The notes beneath the pieces are model-generated. The model did no database searches and was not told the origin of the DNA. It worked only from the letters and a program-made list of their open reading frames with translations. Of a stretch of 64,000 nt of DNA, positions 19,919 through 29,310 are shown one piece after another. The DNA comes from Chenggangzhangella methanolivorans (GTDB lineage Bacteria; Pseudomonadota; Alphaproteobacteria; Rhizobiales; Methylopilaceae). Where the stretch lies: contig NZ_CP081869.1 in NCBI RefSeq assembly GCF_019797865.1, forward strand, positions 4,664,501 to 4,728,500, given 5' to 3'. Within the stretch, counting starts at the first letter, position 1. Every line of letters begins with the position of its first letter. Made by a program: the position numbers and the translations under genes.

Positions 19919-22558
19919 TCAGGCCGCGGCGAGCGCCCGGCGCACGATGTCGGCGACGTCCGGCGAGAGCCTCGGCAGCTCTGCGAGGCGGCGCAACGCG
20001 GCCTCCGCCTTGGCCCGGCGTTCGGGCTCGAGCGCGCGCCAGGTGCGGAACGCGCCGAGGAGCCGCGCGGCGACCTGCGGGTTGGTCGAGTTGAGCTCGG
20101 CGGCCACGCCCGCGACGAAGTCGTAGCCTCGTCCGTCGGCGCGGTTGAACTGGGTCGGGTTGCCGGCTCCAAAGGCGCCGATGAGCGAGCGCACGCGGTT
20201 CGGGTTCTTGATGTCGAAGGCGGGCGAGGCCATCAGCGCCTCGACCCGCGACAGCGTGTCGGGAAGCGGCGCGGACGCCTGGATCAGGAACCACTTGTCG
20301 ACGAGCAGCGGGTTGGTCCCGTAGGTCGCGGCGAACTCGGCCAGCGTCTCGTCGCGTTCGGGGGTCGCGGAGAGCGACAGCACCTGCATGGCCATCACGC
20401 GGTCGGTCATGTTGCCGGCGGAAGAGTACAGATTGCGGGCGGCCTCGACGCCTGCGCGCGCGCCGTCGGCGGCCAGGAGATCGAGCGCCGCGACCTTGAG
20501 CGCGCGACGGCCGGCGGAGACCGGGTCGGGCGCGTAGGGGCCGGTCTCGGCGAGCCGTTCGATCGCCCCGGCGAGCGCGCCCGAGAGCCCGTCGTGGAGC
20601 GCGCGCTTCAGGCCGAGGCGCGCGGCGTGGATCGCGTCCGGATCGACGTTCTCGCCGATCTCGCGCGCGACGTCGCCCTCGCTCGGAAGGCTCGCGACCT
20701 GCGCCGCATAGGCGTAGTCGGTCTCGTGCGGATCGAATGCGCGGCCGACGGCCTCGACGATCCGGGGATCGGGAGTGAGCGCGCGACCGTCCCGCGCCGC
20801 CGCCGTCGCCTCCACCAGGTGACGCAGCGCCACAGTCTGCAGCGATTGCCAGCGGTTGAACGGATCGGAGTCGTGGCCGGCGAGGAACAGCAGGTCGTCG
20901 TTCGAGATGTCGCTTGAAAGTTTGACGGGCGCGGAGAAGTTCCTGAACAACGAGAGCGCGGGCCGCTCCGCGAGATCTTCGAACACGATGGCTTTGCTGT
21001 CGGTCTCGAAGGTGAAGACAGGCCCGGCCTCCCTGCCGCCGACCTTGAGCGGCAGGTCGCGCCCGTCCTGCCCGACGAGGCCGATCGTCACCGGCAGCAC
21101 CACGGGAAGCTTCGTGGGCTGGCCCGGGGTGGGGCGCGTCTTTTGCGACAGCTCCAGCGTCAGCGTTCTGGCGGTGGCGTCATAGGCCGAGGTGGCGGCG
21201 ACTTCGGGCGTGCCCGCCTGGTCGTACCAGCGCATCCACGCGCTCATGTCGCGGCCCGAGACCTCGCCGAAGCAGGCGACGAACTGCTCGATGGTGCAGG
21301 CCTCGCCGTCATGGCGCTCGAAATAGAGGTCCATGCCGGACCTGAAATGCTCGTCGCCGATCCAGGTCTTGAGCATGCGGATGACCTCCGCGCCCTTCTC
21401 GTAGACGGTCGGCGTGTAGAAGTTGTTGATCTCGTGGTAGATTTGCGGCCGCACCGGATGGCTGAGCGGTCCGGCGTCCTCGGCGAACTGCAGCGCGCGC
21501 AGGTTGCGGACGTCCTGGATGCGCTTCACCGGCCGCGAGCGGCGGTCGGAGGTGAACTCCTGGTCGCGGAAGACCGTCAGCCCTTCCTTCAGGCACAGCT
21601 GGAACCAGTCGCGGCAGGTGATGCGGTCGCCCGTCCAGTTGTGGAAGTATTCGTGCGCGATGATCGCCTCGATGTTGGCGTAGTCGCCGTCGGTGGCGGT
21701 CTCGGGCGAGGCGAGCACGTATTTGTCGTTGAAGACGTTGAGACCCTTGTTCTCCATCGCGCCCATGTTGAAGTGCGAGACGGCCACGACCATGAAGACG
21801 TCGAGGTCGTATTCGCGGCCGAACGCCTCCTCGTCCCATTTCATCGAGGCCTTGATCGCCTCCATGGCGTGAAGCGCCTGATCCTCGCGGCCGTGCTCGA
21901 CAAACACCTTCAGCGCGACGTCGCGTCCGCCCATGGTGACGAAAGAATCCTCGACCACGCCGAGGTCGCCCGCGACGAGCGCGAACAGGTAGGAGGGCTT
22001 CTTCCAGGGGTCATGCCAGACCGCGTAATGGCGGCCCTCGCCGGCCTCGCCCGTCTCCACGAGGTCGCCGTTCGAGAGCAGGACGGGGCACTCGTCCTTC
22101 GGGCCCTCGACGCGGGTGGTGTAGACCGCGAGCACGTCCGGGCGGTCGGGAAGTAGGTGATGCGCCGGAAGCCCTCGGCCTCGCACTGCGTCGTATAGGA
22201 AGCGTTGGAGCGGTAGAGCCCCATCAGCTTGGTGTTGGCCGCAGGATCGATCTCGGTGACGATCTCGAGCTCGAACGCCCCGCGGGGCGGATTGGCGATC
22301 ACGAGCCGCTCCGGCGAGACGTCGAGGTCGCCTTCGCCGAGCCATTCCGTCGATCGACGCCGACACCAGCTTCAGCTCGTCGCCGTCGAGCTTGAGCGCC
22401 GCCCCGGCGTCGCCGAGCGGGTTCGGGCGCATCTTGAGCGTCGCCGTGACGCGCGTCGCCGACGGCTCGAGGCGGAAGTCGAGATGGACCTCGTCGATCA
22501 GGAAGTCCGAGGGGCGATACTCGGACAGACGGACGGGGCGGGGATCCTCGGCGCGCAT
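19919..22558 (-). CDS. pepN: Aminopeptidase N (two compensating frameshifts)
   Basis: An M1 zinc metallopeptidase that trims N-terminal residues of peptides. The exopeptidase motif GAMENKGLN, the zinc site HEYFHNWTG and the downstream glutamate in LKEGLTVFRDQEF are all present. A long C-terminal helical domain follows. The start MRAEDPRPVRLSEYRPSDF fits the family. Between about 22348 and 22150 the protein reads in another frame (NPPRGAFELEIVTEID is visible there), so two one-base deletions about 200 bases apart cancel each other. The overall frame stays open, which can hide the fault: about 66 residues are mistranslated in a naive call. The rebuilt protein is about 880 residues. Confidence 0.93.
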   Translation of the reverse strand: MRAEDPRPVRLSEYRPSDFLIDEVHLDFRLEPSATRVTATLKMRPNPLGDAGAALKLDGDELKLVSASIDGMARRRRPRRLAGAARDRQSAPRGVRARDRHRDRSCGQHQADGALPLQRFLYDAVRGRGLPAHHLLPDRPDVLAVYTTRVEGPKDECPVLLSNGDLVETGEAGEGRHYAVWHDPWKKPSYLFALVAGDLGVVEDSFVTMGGRDVALKVFVEHGREDQALHAMEAIKASMKWDEEAFGREYDLDVFMVVAVSHFNMGAMENKGLNVFNDKYVLASPETATDGDYANIEAIIAHEYFHNWTGDRITCRDWFQLCLKEGLTVFRDQEFTSDRRSRPVKRIQDVRNLRALQFAEDAGPLSHPVRPQIYHEINNFYTPTVYEKGAEVIRMLKTWIGDEHFRSGMDLYFERHDGEACTIEQFVACFGEVSGRDMSAWMRWYDQAGTPEVAATSAYDATARTLTLELSQKTRPTPGQPTKLPVVLPVTIGLVGQDGRDLPLKVGGREAGPVFTFETDSKAIVFEDLAERPALSLFRNFSAPVKLSSDISNDDLLFLAGHDSDPFNRWQSLQTVALRHLVEATAAARDGRALTPDPRIVEAVGRAFDPHETDYAYAAQVASLPSEGDVAREIGENVDPDAIHAARLGLKRALHDGLSGALAGAIERLAETGPYAPDPVSAGRRALKVAALDLLAADGARAGVEAARNLYSSAGNMTDRVMAMQVLSLSATPERDETLAEFAATYGTNPLLVDKWFLIQASAPLPDTLSRVEALMASPAFDIKNPNRVRSLIGAFGAGNPTQFNRADGRGYDFVAGVAAELNSTNPQVAARLLGAFRTWRALEPERRAKAEAALRRLAELPRLSPDVADIVRRALAAA

Positions 22559-22787
22559 GACGGCGGCTCCACTCGTGGGACGGACGGGCCGAACCGTTTA
22601 GGCCTCCGGAGCGGGCGGGAGCAAGGCGGCGCCTGTCGACGTGCTGCGAACGATCGACGTCGAGCGGCGCAATGACGTCCGTAACATGGCCGCCGGCCAG
22701 AGCTGGCCGCGTCTGAAAAGCGCTCGCTCAATCAGATGCATGTGCAGAAGGTCAGCATCGGTGACCAAGTCAATATATGATGAAAGC

Positions 22788-22816
22788 TTGACGGTAGTCG
22801 GATCTAGGAGAATAGT
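22788..22816 (+). promoter_or_regulatory. Predicted sigma-70-type promoter
   Basis: TTGACG at 22788-22793 and AATAGT at 22811-22816 are 17 bases apart, in a stretch with much lower GC than the rest of the window. They lie 65 bases before the ATG of the secreted protein gene. The -10 match is only moderate. Confidence 0.35.
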
Positions 22817-22880
22817 TAAAGCATGTCTGAGTTAATGATCAAGTGAATACTCTAATTCGACCAAAGATCGGGAGGGTAGC

Positions 22881-23363
22881 ATGAGGTTGTTATCAGTAGT
22901 CTGTGTTTCTGGTTTGGCGCTCGCCACAGTCGTTCCTGCGCAGGCCGACATCCTGAAGTTCGTCGCGAACACAGTGGCCCAGACGTTCACCACCGCGCGG
23001 GACCTGACGATCAACGAGCAGAACGGCGCGTTCTCGACCAACTTCAAGGTCAAGAAGGAGAATTGGGTCGTCATCAACTTCTCGGCCGAGTGCCTCGTGA
23101 CGGGCAGCAACAACAGCTATGTCGATATCGACATCGCCGTTCGATACGAAGGCACGTCGACCTTCGTGCCCCTGCCGCCGACGAGCGGCGACAATTCGTT
23201 CTGCGCGCCGGGAACGAACACCGGGTCCTACTGGGTGAGCGCGTCCACGGCGGGCGGCGCGGTGATGCCGGTCGGAAACCACACGGTCAAAGTCATCGCT
23301 CGGCCGCTTGGATCCGTGACTTCGGTGCGGATCGACGACCTGGCGCTCTACGTCATCGACTGA
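22881..23363 (+). CDS. Small secreted protein of unknown function
   Basis: A 160-residue protein with a Sec signal peptide (MRLLSVVCVSGLALATVVPAQA, cleavage after QA). The mature part is beta-rich with two cysteines (SAECLV and NSFCAPG) that could form a disulfide. The ATG follows GGGAGGG. I do not recognise the family. The gene has its own AT-rich upstream region, converges with the enoyl-CoA hydratase gene and has no functional neighbours, so nothing more can be inferred. Confidence 0.75.
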   Translation: MRLLSVVCVSGLALATVVPAQADILKFVANTVAQTFTTARDLTINEQNGAFSTNFKVKKENWVVINFSAECLVTGSNNSYVDIDIAVRYEGTSTFVPLPPTSGDNSFCAPGTNTGSYWVSASTAGGAVMPVGNHTVKVIARPLGSVTSVRIDDLALYVID

Positions 23364-23417
23364 CGTTGGACTGAGACGCGCGCCGGGGGACCGCTTGGGG
23401 TTCCTCCGGCGGCGCCG

Positions 23418-24206
23418 TCAGCGCTCGCTCCAGACGGGGGCGCGCTTCTCCCGGAAGGCCGCGACGCCCTCGGCGCAATCGGGGCTCGCGCCGGCCTGCG
23501 CCTGAAGGCGACGCTCCAGCGCGATCTGTTCCTCAAACGTGTTTTCGGCCGAGGCCGCGAAGGCGCGCTTGGTCAGCGCGATCGCGCTCGCCGAGCCCGC
23601 CGCGAGCTTTTGGGCGAGCGCGACCGCGTCCTCGACCAGCCGATCGTCGTCGAAAACCGCCCAGATCAGTCCCCAGTCGCGCGCTGTTTCGGCCGGCAGC
23701 GGCTCGCCGAGCAGGCAGAGCGCCTTGGCGCGCGCGGTCCCGACCAGGCGCGGCAGCGTCCAGGCGCCGCCGACGTCCGGGATCAGGCCGATCTTGCCGA
23801 ACGCCTCGACGAAGGCCGCCGAGCGCCCCGCCACCACGATGTCGGCGAGCAGCGCGAAGTTGGCGCCGGCCCCCGCCGCGACCCCGTTGACCGCGGCGAC
23901 GATCGGCAGCGGACAGGCGCGGATCTTGGCGATCACCGGCTCGTAATGGCGCTCGAGCATCCGGCCGACGTCGCGCTCTTCCGGCGGAAGGCTCGCGAAG
24001 GCGACGAGGTTCTGGCCCGAGCAGAAGCCGCGGCCGGCGCCTGTGAACACGACGGCGCGGACCTTCGCGTCGGCCACGGCCTCGTCGAGCGCGGCTCCGA
24101 TGGCGTCGAGCAGCTCGGGCGTGAAGGCGTTGATCCGGTCCGGCCGGTTCAGCGTCATCAGCGCGACGCCGCCGCGGCGTTCCATGAGGAGAGGGGCTTC
24201 GGTCAC
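23418..24206 (-). CDS. Enoyl-CoA hydratase/isomerase family protein (PaaG-like)
   Basis: A 262-residue crotonase-fold protein. GAGRGFCSGQNL at about residues 56-67 and VNGVAAGAGANFALLAD at about 105-121 form the oxyanion hole and CoA pocket. FVEAFGKIGLIPDVGGAW follows, with an Asp at the position where PaaG-type isomerases have it. The sequence is closest in style to 2-(1,2-epoxy-1,2-dihydrophenyl)acetyl-CoA isomerases of phenylacetate breakdown, but no other paa genes lie nearby, so a general enoyl-CoA hydratase is possible. The start MTEAPLLMERRGG is supported by the usual family N-terminus. Confidence 0.88.
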   Translation of the reverse strand: MTEAPLLMERRGGVALMTLNRPDRINAFTPELLDAIGAALDEAVADAKVRAVVFTGAGRGFCSGQNLVAFASLPPEERDVGRMLERHYEPVIAKIRACPLPIVAAVNGVAAGAGANFALLADIVVAGRSAAFVEAFGKIGLIPDVGGAWTLPRLVGTARAKALCLLGEPLPAETARDWGLIWAVFDDDRLVEDAVALAQKLAAGSASAIALTKRAFAASAENTFEEQIALERRLQAQAGASPDCAEGVAAFREKRAPVWSER

Positions 24207-24231
24207 CGGCGGGTCTCCGGGGTGTGTAGGC

Positions 24232-25998
24232 TCACGTCAGCGGCCAAACCAACAGCAGAAGCGGGGTCGCGACAAGCAGTACGATAATCGAAAGCGGCGC
24301 GCCGAGGCGGGCGTAGTCGCCGTAGCGATAGCCGCCCGGGCCCATCACCAGCGTGTTGCACTGGTGGCCGATCGGGGTGAGGAAGTCGCAGCCCGCCCCG
24401 ATCGCGACCGCCATCAGGAAGGCGTCGGGCTTGTAATTCAGCGAGGCGGCGAAGCTCGCGGCGATCGGGGCCATGACGAGCACGGTCGCGGCGTTGTTGA
24501 GGAAGGGCGTCACCGCGATCGCGGCCGCCATGATGAGCGCGAGCGCGCCCAGGGCGGCAGCTGCTGGGCGAGCTGCGACAGGCCATGGGCGATGAGGTCG
24601 GCGCCGCCGGTCTGCTGCACGCTGTCGGCGACCGGGATGAGCGCGGCCAGCATCACGAGGATCGGCGCGTCGAGCTGGTGGTAGACGTCGCGCGCCGGCA
24701 GCGCGCCGGAGAGCGCCATCAGGACGGCTGCGGAGAAGAACGCGACCGGCACCGGCGCGAGACCCGTGGCGGTGGCGATCATCGCCGCGGCGAGGATCGC
24801 GACGGGCGCGAGGCGCTGGCGGGTGACGCCGAGATTGAGCGCGCGCTCGGCGAGCGGCAGGCAGTCCCAGTCGCGCAGCAGCTCCGGCAGGCGGTTGCGG
24901 TCGCCCTGCAGCAGGCTGACGTCGCCTTCCGCGATGGTGATTTCGTGCAGCCGCTCCCTGAACCGCTTGCCGCGGCGCGAGACCGCGAGCAGCGTCATGC
25001 CGGTGCGGCGGGCGAGCGAAAGCCGCTGCGCCGTCATGCCGGCCAGGCCGGAGTTCGGCCCTACGATCGCCTCGACGGCGCCGAGCTCGATCTTGGCGTC
25101 GCTGTCGCCCTTGTCGCTGGTGAGCCTGAGCTTGCCTTGGCTCACGATGCGGTCGAGCGCCTGCGGGTCTCCTTCCAGCATCAGCACGTCGGAGACCGCG
25201 AGCGTCGCGGCCGGGAAGGGGGTGCGCCGCCGGCCCGAGGCGCCGACGATCGCCGTCACCATGGCCTCGCCCTCGGCCAGCGCCTCGAGCTCCTTCACGG
25301 TCTTGTCCACGAAGGGGCTGTCCTTCGTGACGCGCCTCGGTTGTGTAGTTCTTGATCTCGATCGCCTCTTCGAGATCGGCCTCGCCGCTCTGGCGTTCGG
25401 GCAGCAGGCGATAGCAGAAGACGAGGAACACGACGCCGACGAGCGCGAGCGCCGCGCCGACAGGCGTGAAGTCGAACATCGTGAAGGGCTGGCCCGTCAT
25501 CTCGCCGCGCACGCGACTGACGATGACGTTGGGCGATGTGCCGACCTGCGTCATCAGCCCGCCGAGCAGCGAACCGAACGACATCGGCATCAGGAAGAGA
25601 GAGGGCGACACCGAGGAGCGCCGCGCCATCTGGATCGCGATCGGCATCATGATCGCGAGCGCGCCGACGTTCTTCACGAAGGCCGACAGCACGGTGACGA
25701 TGAGCACGAGCGTGAGCAGCTGGAGGCGCGGCTCCGACAGGTTCGGCGCGAAGCGCTGGATCGCGGCCTCCATGACGCCCGACCGCGCGATCGCGCCGCT
25801 GACCACGAGCGCGGAGGCGACGATGACGACGATGTCGTCGGCGAAGCCGGAAAACGCGTCTGCGGGCTTCACGACCCCGACGACGACGGCCGCGAGTAGC
25901 GCTCCGCACGCGACGAGGTCGTAGCGGACGCGGCCCCAGACGAAGGCCGCCATCATCAGCGCGATGATCCCGAAGGAGAGCGCTTGGGGAAGCGTCAT
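24232..25998 (-). CDS. SLC13-family permease with RCK_C domains (two frameshifts)
   Basis: An inner-membrane anion permease of the SLC13/DASS (divalent anion:sodium symporter) type. The N-terminal half has the helices of FGIIALMMAAFVWGRVRYD, ending with the SNT-like loop TQVGTSPNVIVSRVRGEM. A cytoplasmic middle part contains two RCK_C (TrkA_C) domains, with VSDVLMLEGDPQALDRI and AEGDVSLLQGDRNRLPE. The C-terminal half has PFLNNAATVLVMAPIA and TPIGHQCNTLVMGPGGY. The middle is in another frame: breaks lie near 25333 and near 24553, each needing one base. Rebuilt length is about 589 residues. The substrate (sulfate, tricarboxylate or other) is not evident. Confidence 0.87.
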   Translation of the reverse strand: MTLPQALSFGIIALMMAAFVWGRVRYDLVACGALLAAVVVGVVKPADAFSGFADDIVVIVASALVVSGAIARSGVMEAAIQRFAPNLSEPRLQLLTLVLIVTVLSAFVKNVGALAIMMPIAIQMARRSSVSPSLFLMPMSFGSLLGGLMTQVGTSPNVIVSRVRGEMTGQPFTMFDFTPVGAALALVGVVFLVFCYRLLPERQSGEADLEEAIEIKNYTTEARHEGQPLRGQDREGARGAGRGRGHGDGDRRRLGPAAHPLPGRDARGLRRADAGRRPAGARPHREPRQAQAHQRQGRQRRQDRARRRRGDRRAELRPGRHDGAAAFARPPHRHDAARGLAPRQAVQGAAARNHHRGRRRQPAAGRPQPPAGAAARLGLPAARRARAQSRRHPPAPRARRDPRRGDDRHRHGSRAGAGRVLLRSRPDGALRRAAGARRLPPARRADPRDAGRAHPGRRQRAADRRRRPHRPWPVAARPAAAALGALALIMAAAIAVTPFLNNAATVLVMAPIAASFAASLNYKPDAFLMAVAIGAGCDFLTPIGHQCNTLVMGPGGYRYGDYARLGAPLSIIVLLVATPLLLLVWPLT

Positions 25999-26062
25999 GC
26001 GGGATGCGGGGAGGGGACGCGGAGGAGGCTCATCGCGGACTCATGATAGAGCGCGCCGCCCT

Positions 26063-26179
26063 CTTGTCCCGGCCTTGAGCCGGGACCCAAAGCCGAGACG
26101 TTCGAGGAAAAACTCGACCGAGCCGCCTATGACCCGATGCCGCGTCGGTTCTGGGTCCCGGCTCAAAGGCCGGGACAAG
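26063..26179. repeat. REP-like palindromic repeat
   Basis: CTTGTCCCGGCCTTGAGCC opens the element and its near-complement closes it (…GGCCGGGACAAG). Inside each arm is GGGACCCA(A/G)A(G/A)CCGA. The layout and words match the unit at 10051-10167, so these are two copies of the same mobile or structural repeat. It lies between htpG and the permease gene. Confidence 0.75.
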
Positions 26180-26186
26180 CGCCTCT

Positions 26187-28072
26187 TCAGCCGAGCGCGC
26201 GGCCGAGCACGCGGGCGAGCCGTTCCGAGAACGCGCGCGGATCGGCGGGCCGTTCGCCGTCCAGGATCTTGGCCTCGTCGAAGAGGAGATGCACGGCGTC
26301 CTCGCGCAGCCCCGCTTCGGCCTCGCCCTTGGCCGCAAGCGCCGTCACCAGCGCGTGGGTCGGGTTGATCTCGAGCACGGGCTTGGAGGCCGATCCCTGG
26401 CCCGACGCCGCAAGGATCTTTTCGAGCTGACGGTCGAGGCCGTGGTCGGGCGCGACGAGGCAGACGGCGCTCGAGGTCAGGCGGTCGGAGGCGCGCACGT
26501 CCGAGACCGTGTCGCCGAGCGTCTCCTTGGCGTAGGCGATCAGCCCGCGACGGCTTCGCTCGCTTCCGGCGTCTCGGCGGTCTCGCTCTCGGACTTCGGG
26601 AAGGCCGAGAGGTCGGCCGCGCCCTGGCTCGCGGACTTGAACGGCTTTCCTTCGAAGCCTTGCGCATTGGTCACCCAGAAGCTGTCGACGGGGTCGGACA
26701 GCAGCAGCACCTCGATCCCGCGGGCGCGGAAGCCCTCGAGATGCGGAGAGGCCTTGAGCTGGTCGAGATTGCCGCCCGCGAGATAGTAGATCGCGGTCTG
26801 GTTCTCCTTGAGGCCCTCGACATAGTCCTTGAGCGAACGCCAGCCGTCGCCCGAGGCGGTCGAGCGGAAGCGCGAGAGCTTCAGGAGCTGCTCCTGACGC
26901 TCGAAGTCCTCGTAGAGCCCTTCCTTGATCACGGGGCCGAACGCCTCCCAGACCGTCGCGAAGGTCTCGGCCTCGTTCTGGGCGAGCTTTTCGAGGTCGC
27001 CGAGCACGCGGTTCGTCAGGCCTTTGCGGATCGCGGCGAGCACCGGGCTCTGCTGGATCATCTCGCGCGAGACGTTGAGCGGCAGGTCGTGGGAATCCAC
27101 GAGGCCGCGCGTGAAGCGCAGGTAGCGCGGCAGCAGCTCGGCGTCGTCGGTGATGAAGACGCGTCGCACATAGAGCTTCATGCGGCCGCGCCGCTCGGCG
27201 TCGAACAGGTCGAAGGGCGCGGTCGAGGGCACGAAGGCGAGCGCGGTGTATTCGTGGCGGCCTTCCGCCCGGTAATGGATCGTCACCGCGGGCTCGTCGA
27301 ACTGGCCCGCGACGCTGCGGTAGAAGTCGGCGTACTCCTCCTTGGTCACCTCGGCCTTCGGGCGCGTCCAGAGCGCGGCGCCGTCGGCGATCTGCTGCGG
27401 CTCGTCGCCCGGCTTCTCGACGAGCGCGATCGGCACCGGGACATGGCCGGACTGCGCTTTCACGATGCGCTCCAGCGTCCACTTGTCGGCGTAGGACTTG
27501 GCCTCTTCTGTGAGATGCAGCGTCACGCGGGTGCCGCGCGCCGGCGCCTCGGCGAGATCGAGGGCCGCGATCGTGTATTCGCCCTTGCCGTCCGACGACC
27601 AGAGCGAGGCCTCCTCGGCCCCCGCCCGGCGCGAGGCGACATCGACCCGGTCCGCGACCATGAAGGCGGAGTAGAAGCCGACGCCGAACTGGCCGATGAG
27701 CTGCGCGCCGTCCTTGGAGCCTTGGGCCGCTTCGATGCGCTCCATGAAGGCCTTGGTGCCCGACCGCGCGATGGTGCCGAGCGCCTCGATCATCTCCTCG
27801 GCGCTCATGCCGACGCCGTTGTCCTCGATCACGAGGCGGCCGGCGTCCTTGTCGGCGGTGATCAGGATGCGGGGTTTTGGATCCTCGCCCAGCAGAGCCG
27901 GGTTCTGGATCGCCTCGAAGCGCAGCTTCTCGCAGGCGTCGGCGGCGTTCGAGATCAGCTCGCGCAGGAAGACGTCGCGGTCGGAATAGACCGAATGCAC
28001 CATCATGTGCAGGAGCTTCGCGACGTCGGCCTCGAAGGCGCGCGACTGCGGGGCGGCGGTCGTCTCGGTCAT
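26187..28072 (-). CDS. htpG: Molecular chaperone HtpG, Hsp90 family (frameshifted)
   Basis: A cytosolic ATP-dependent chaperone. The GHKL ATP-binding motifs are all there: FLRELISNAADACEKLR, DNGVGM and GQFGVGFYSAF. The middle domain follows (RRVFITDDAELLPRYLRF, NVSREMIQQSPVL). The frame stops early near 26540, after EASEAVAG, but the C-terminal dimerisation domain resumes in another frame (LIAYAKETLGDTV to the LGRALG end at 26187). Adding one base near 26550 joins them into about 628 residues, normal for the family. The defect is probably a sequence error. Confidence 0.95.
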
Positions 28073-28290
28073 TGGGGCGTTGTCCCTCAGCGTCTTTTCG
28101 GCGGCTCAGATGGCCGGGACGGCAGGGAAATTCAAGCGGCGGATCGGGACGTCGACGCGTCGGGCGGGGTGAACCGGCGATGAACGGCGCGAGACCGGCG
28201 CCGTTCACCGCCGAAGTGTTCTCATGGCGACAGGTCTTTTTCTCATGGCGAAAGGTCTTCGGGCCGCTTTCGCTTCACGGGAGCTCTGCG

Positions 28291-28587
28291 ATGTTTTCCA
28301 ATCTCATCGGCGGCCGGGCCGTCCGCGCGTCGCTTGTCGCGCTCACCATCGCGGCCGTCGCCGCCCCGAGCGCGGCCGAAGCCGGCAGGAGGACGCGCAC
28401 GGCGGTCGGCGTCGGCGTCGCGGCCGGCGTCATGGGCCTCGCGATCGGGGCCGCGGCCGCCAACGCGCAGGACCGCGAGGTCGGCTACGAAGACGAGGCG
28501 CGGGAGCCGCGCTGCTGGACCGAGCGCCAGGAAGTCGAGGACGAGTACGGCGACATCCATCTGCGCCGCGTCCGAGTCTGCGACTGA
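28291..28587 (+). CDS. Small secreted protein, tandem paralogue 1
   Basis: A 98-residue protein with a Sec signal peptide ending around AAEAG. A Gly/Ala-rich helix (VGVAAGVMGLAIGAAAANA) follows, which may be a membrane or glycine-zipper segment. The C-terminus is CWTERQEVEDEYGDIHLRR followed by VRVCD. The same CW…VxVCD ending closes the next two genes, so the two cysteines probably form a disulfide. The start at 28291 follows GGGAGCTC. No function is known to me. Confidence 0.75.
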   Translation: MFSNLIGGRAVRASLVALTIAAVAAPSAAEAGRRTRTAVGVGVAAGVMGLAIGAAAANAQDREVGYEDEAREPRCWTERQEVEDEYGDIHLRRVRVCD

Positions 28588-28850
28588 CGAAGAGACGCGC
28601 GGGTCTCCGCAGACGCACACGATCTCGTGAGCGCTCCTCCGTAGAATTGCTTACGGGCTTGCGGCGGAAAAGCAGTCCTCTTGCGAAATCTTAAGCGAGA
28701 ACGGCCACTTTCGGCTCACCCGGTTCAGATTTCGTTCGCCGAACGACGAGGTTCGCCGGCTTGGCGACTTGAGCCTTCTCGCGACATCTTGCTAGATCAC
28801 GTCAGCGAGATCCCCGTCGGGGGGATCCTGGGTTTCTATCGGGGGACGTC

Positions 28851-29135
28851 ATGACCATCGACAAGCCGCGCAAAGCGGTCGCCATCGCGCTCGCCGGCGC
28901 CATGGGCCTCGCCATGCTGGTTCCGACCTCGGCCGAGGCCGGCCGTCGCAACTGGCGCGGCCATCATCATCACGGCGGCGGCGGGGCCGCGGCTGCGGCC
29001 GTCGGCATCGGCGTGCTGGGCGTTCTGGCCGCGACCGCCGCGGCGAACGCCGACCGCGAGTGCTGGTACGAGAAGCGCCGTTTCGAGACGGCCTCGGGCA
29101 AGATCGTGATCCGCAAGGTCAAGGTCTGCGACTGA
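28851..29135 (+). CDS. Small secreted protein, tandem paralogue 2
   Basis: A 94-residue protein. The signal peptide ends near SAEAG; then come a His/Gly-rich patch (WRGHHHHGGGG), an Ala/Val/Gly helix and the C-terminal module CWYEKRRFETASGKIVIRKV followed by KVCD. It shares the last 26 or so residues with the neighbours on both sides. The His cluster could bind metal, but that is a guess. The ATG at 28851 follows GGGGGACGTC. A strong terminator lies 27 bases after the stop, so it is transcribed separately from the third copy. Confidence 0.78.
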   Translation: MTIDKPRKAVAIALAGAMGLAMLVPTSAEAGRRNWRGHHHHGGGGAAAAAVGIGVLGVLAATAAANADRECWYEKRRFETASGKIVIRKVKVCD

Positions 29136-29161
29136 TCGCAGACGCCTTTCGGCTGGACTGG

Positions 29162-29187
29162 AAAAGCGGCCTCCGGGCCGCTTTTTC
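29162..29187 (+). terminator. Rho-independent terminator
   Basis: AGCGGCC-N4-GGCCGCT followed by TTTTC, with AAA before the stem, is a classic intrinsic terminator, 27 bases after the stop of paralogue 2. Confidence 0.85.
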
Positions 29188-29310
29188 TTTGCGCGGAGAA
29201 AATCGAAAAAATCTTTCCGAGGTCATGAACCTCTCCGGCGGCCGCCACGACCAATGGTCATCGGGGCCGCGATGGGCGGCTTCAACAAGGATCCCGAAAG
29301 GACCGCCGCC

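Noticed and set aside
22815-22834. TTAA pair as a CtrA site before the secreted protein gene
   Set aside because: The spacing is 12 bases, not the 7 of the CtrA consensus.
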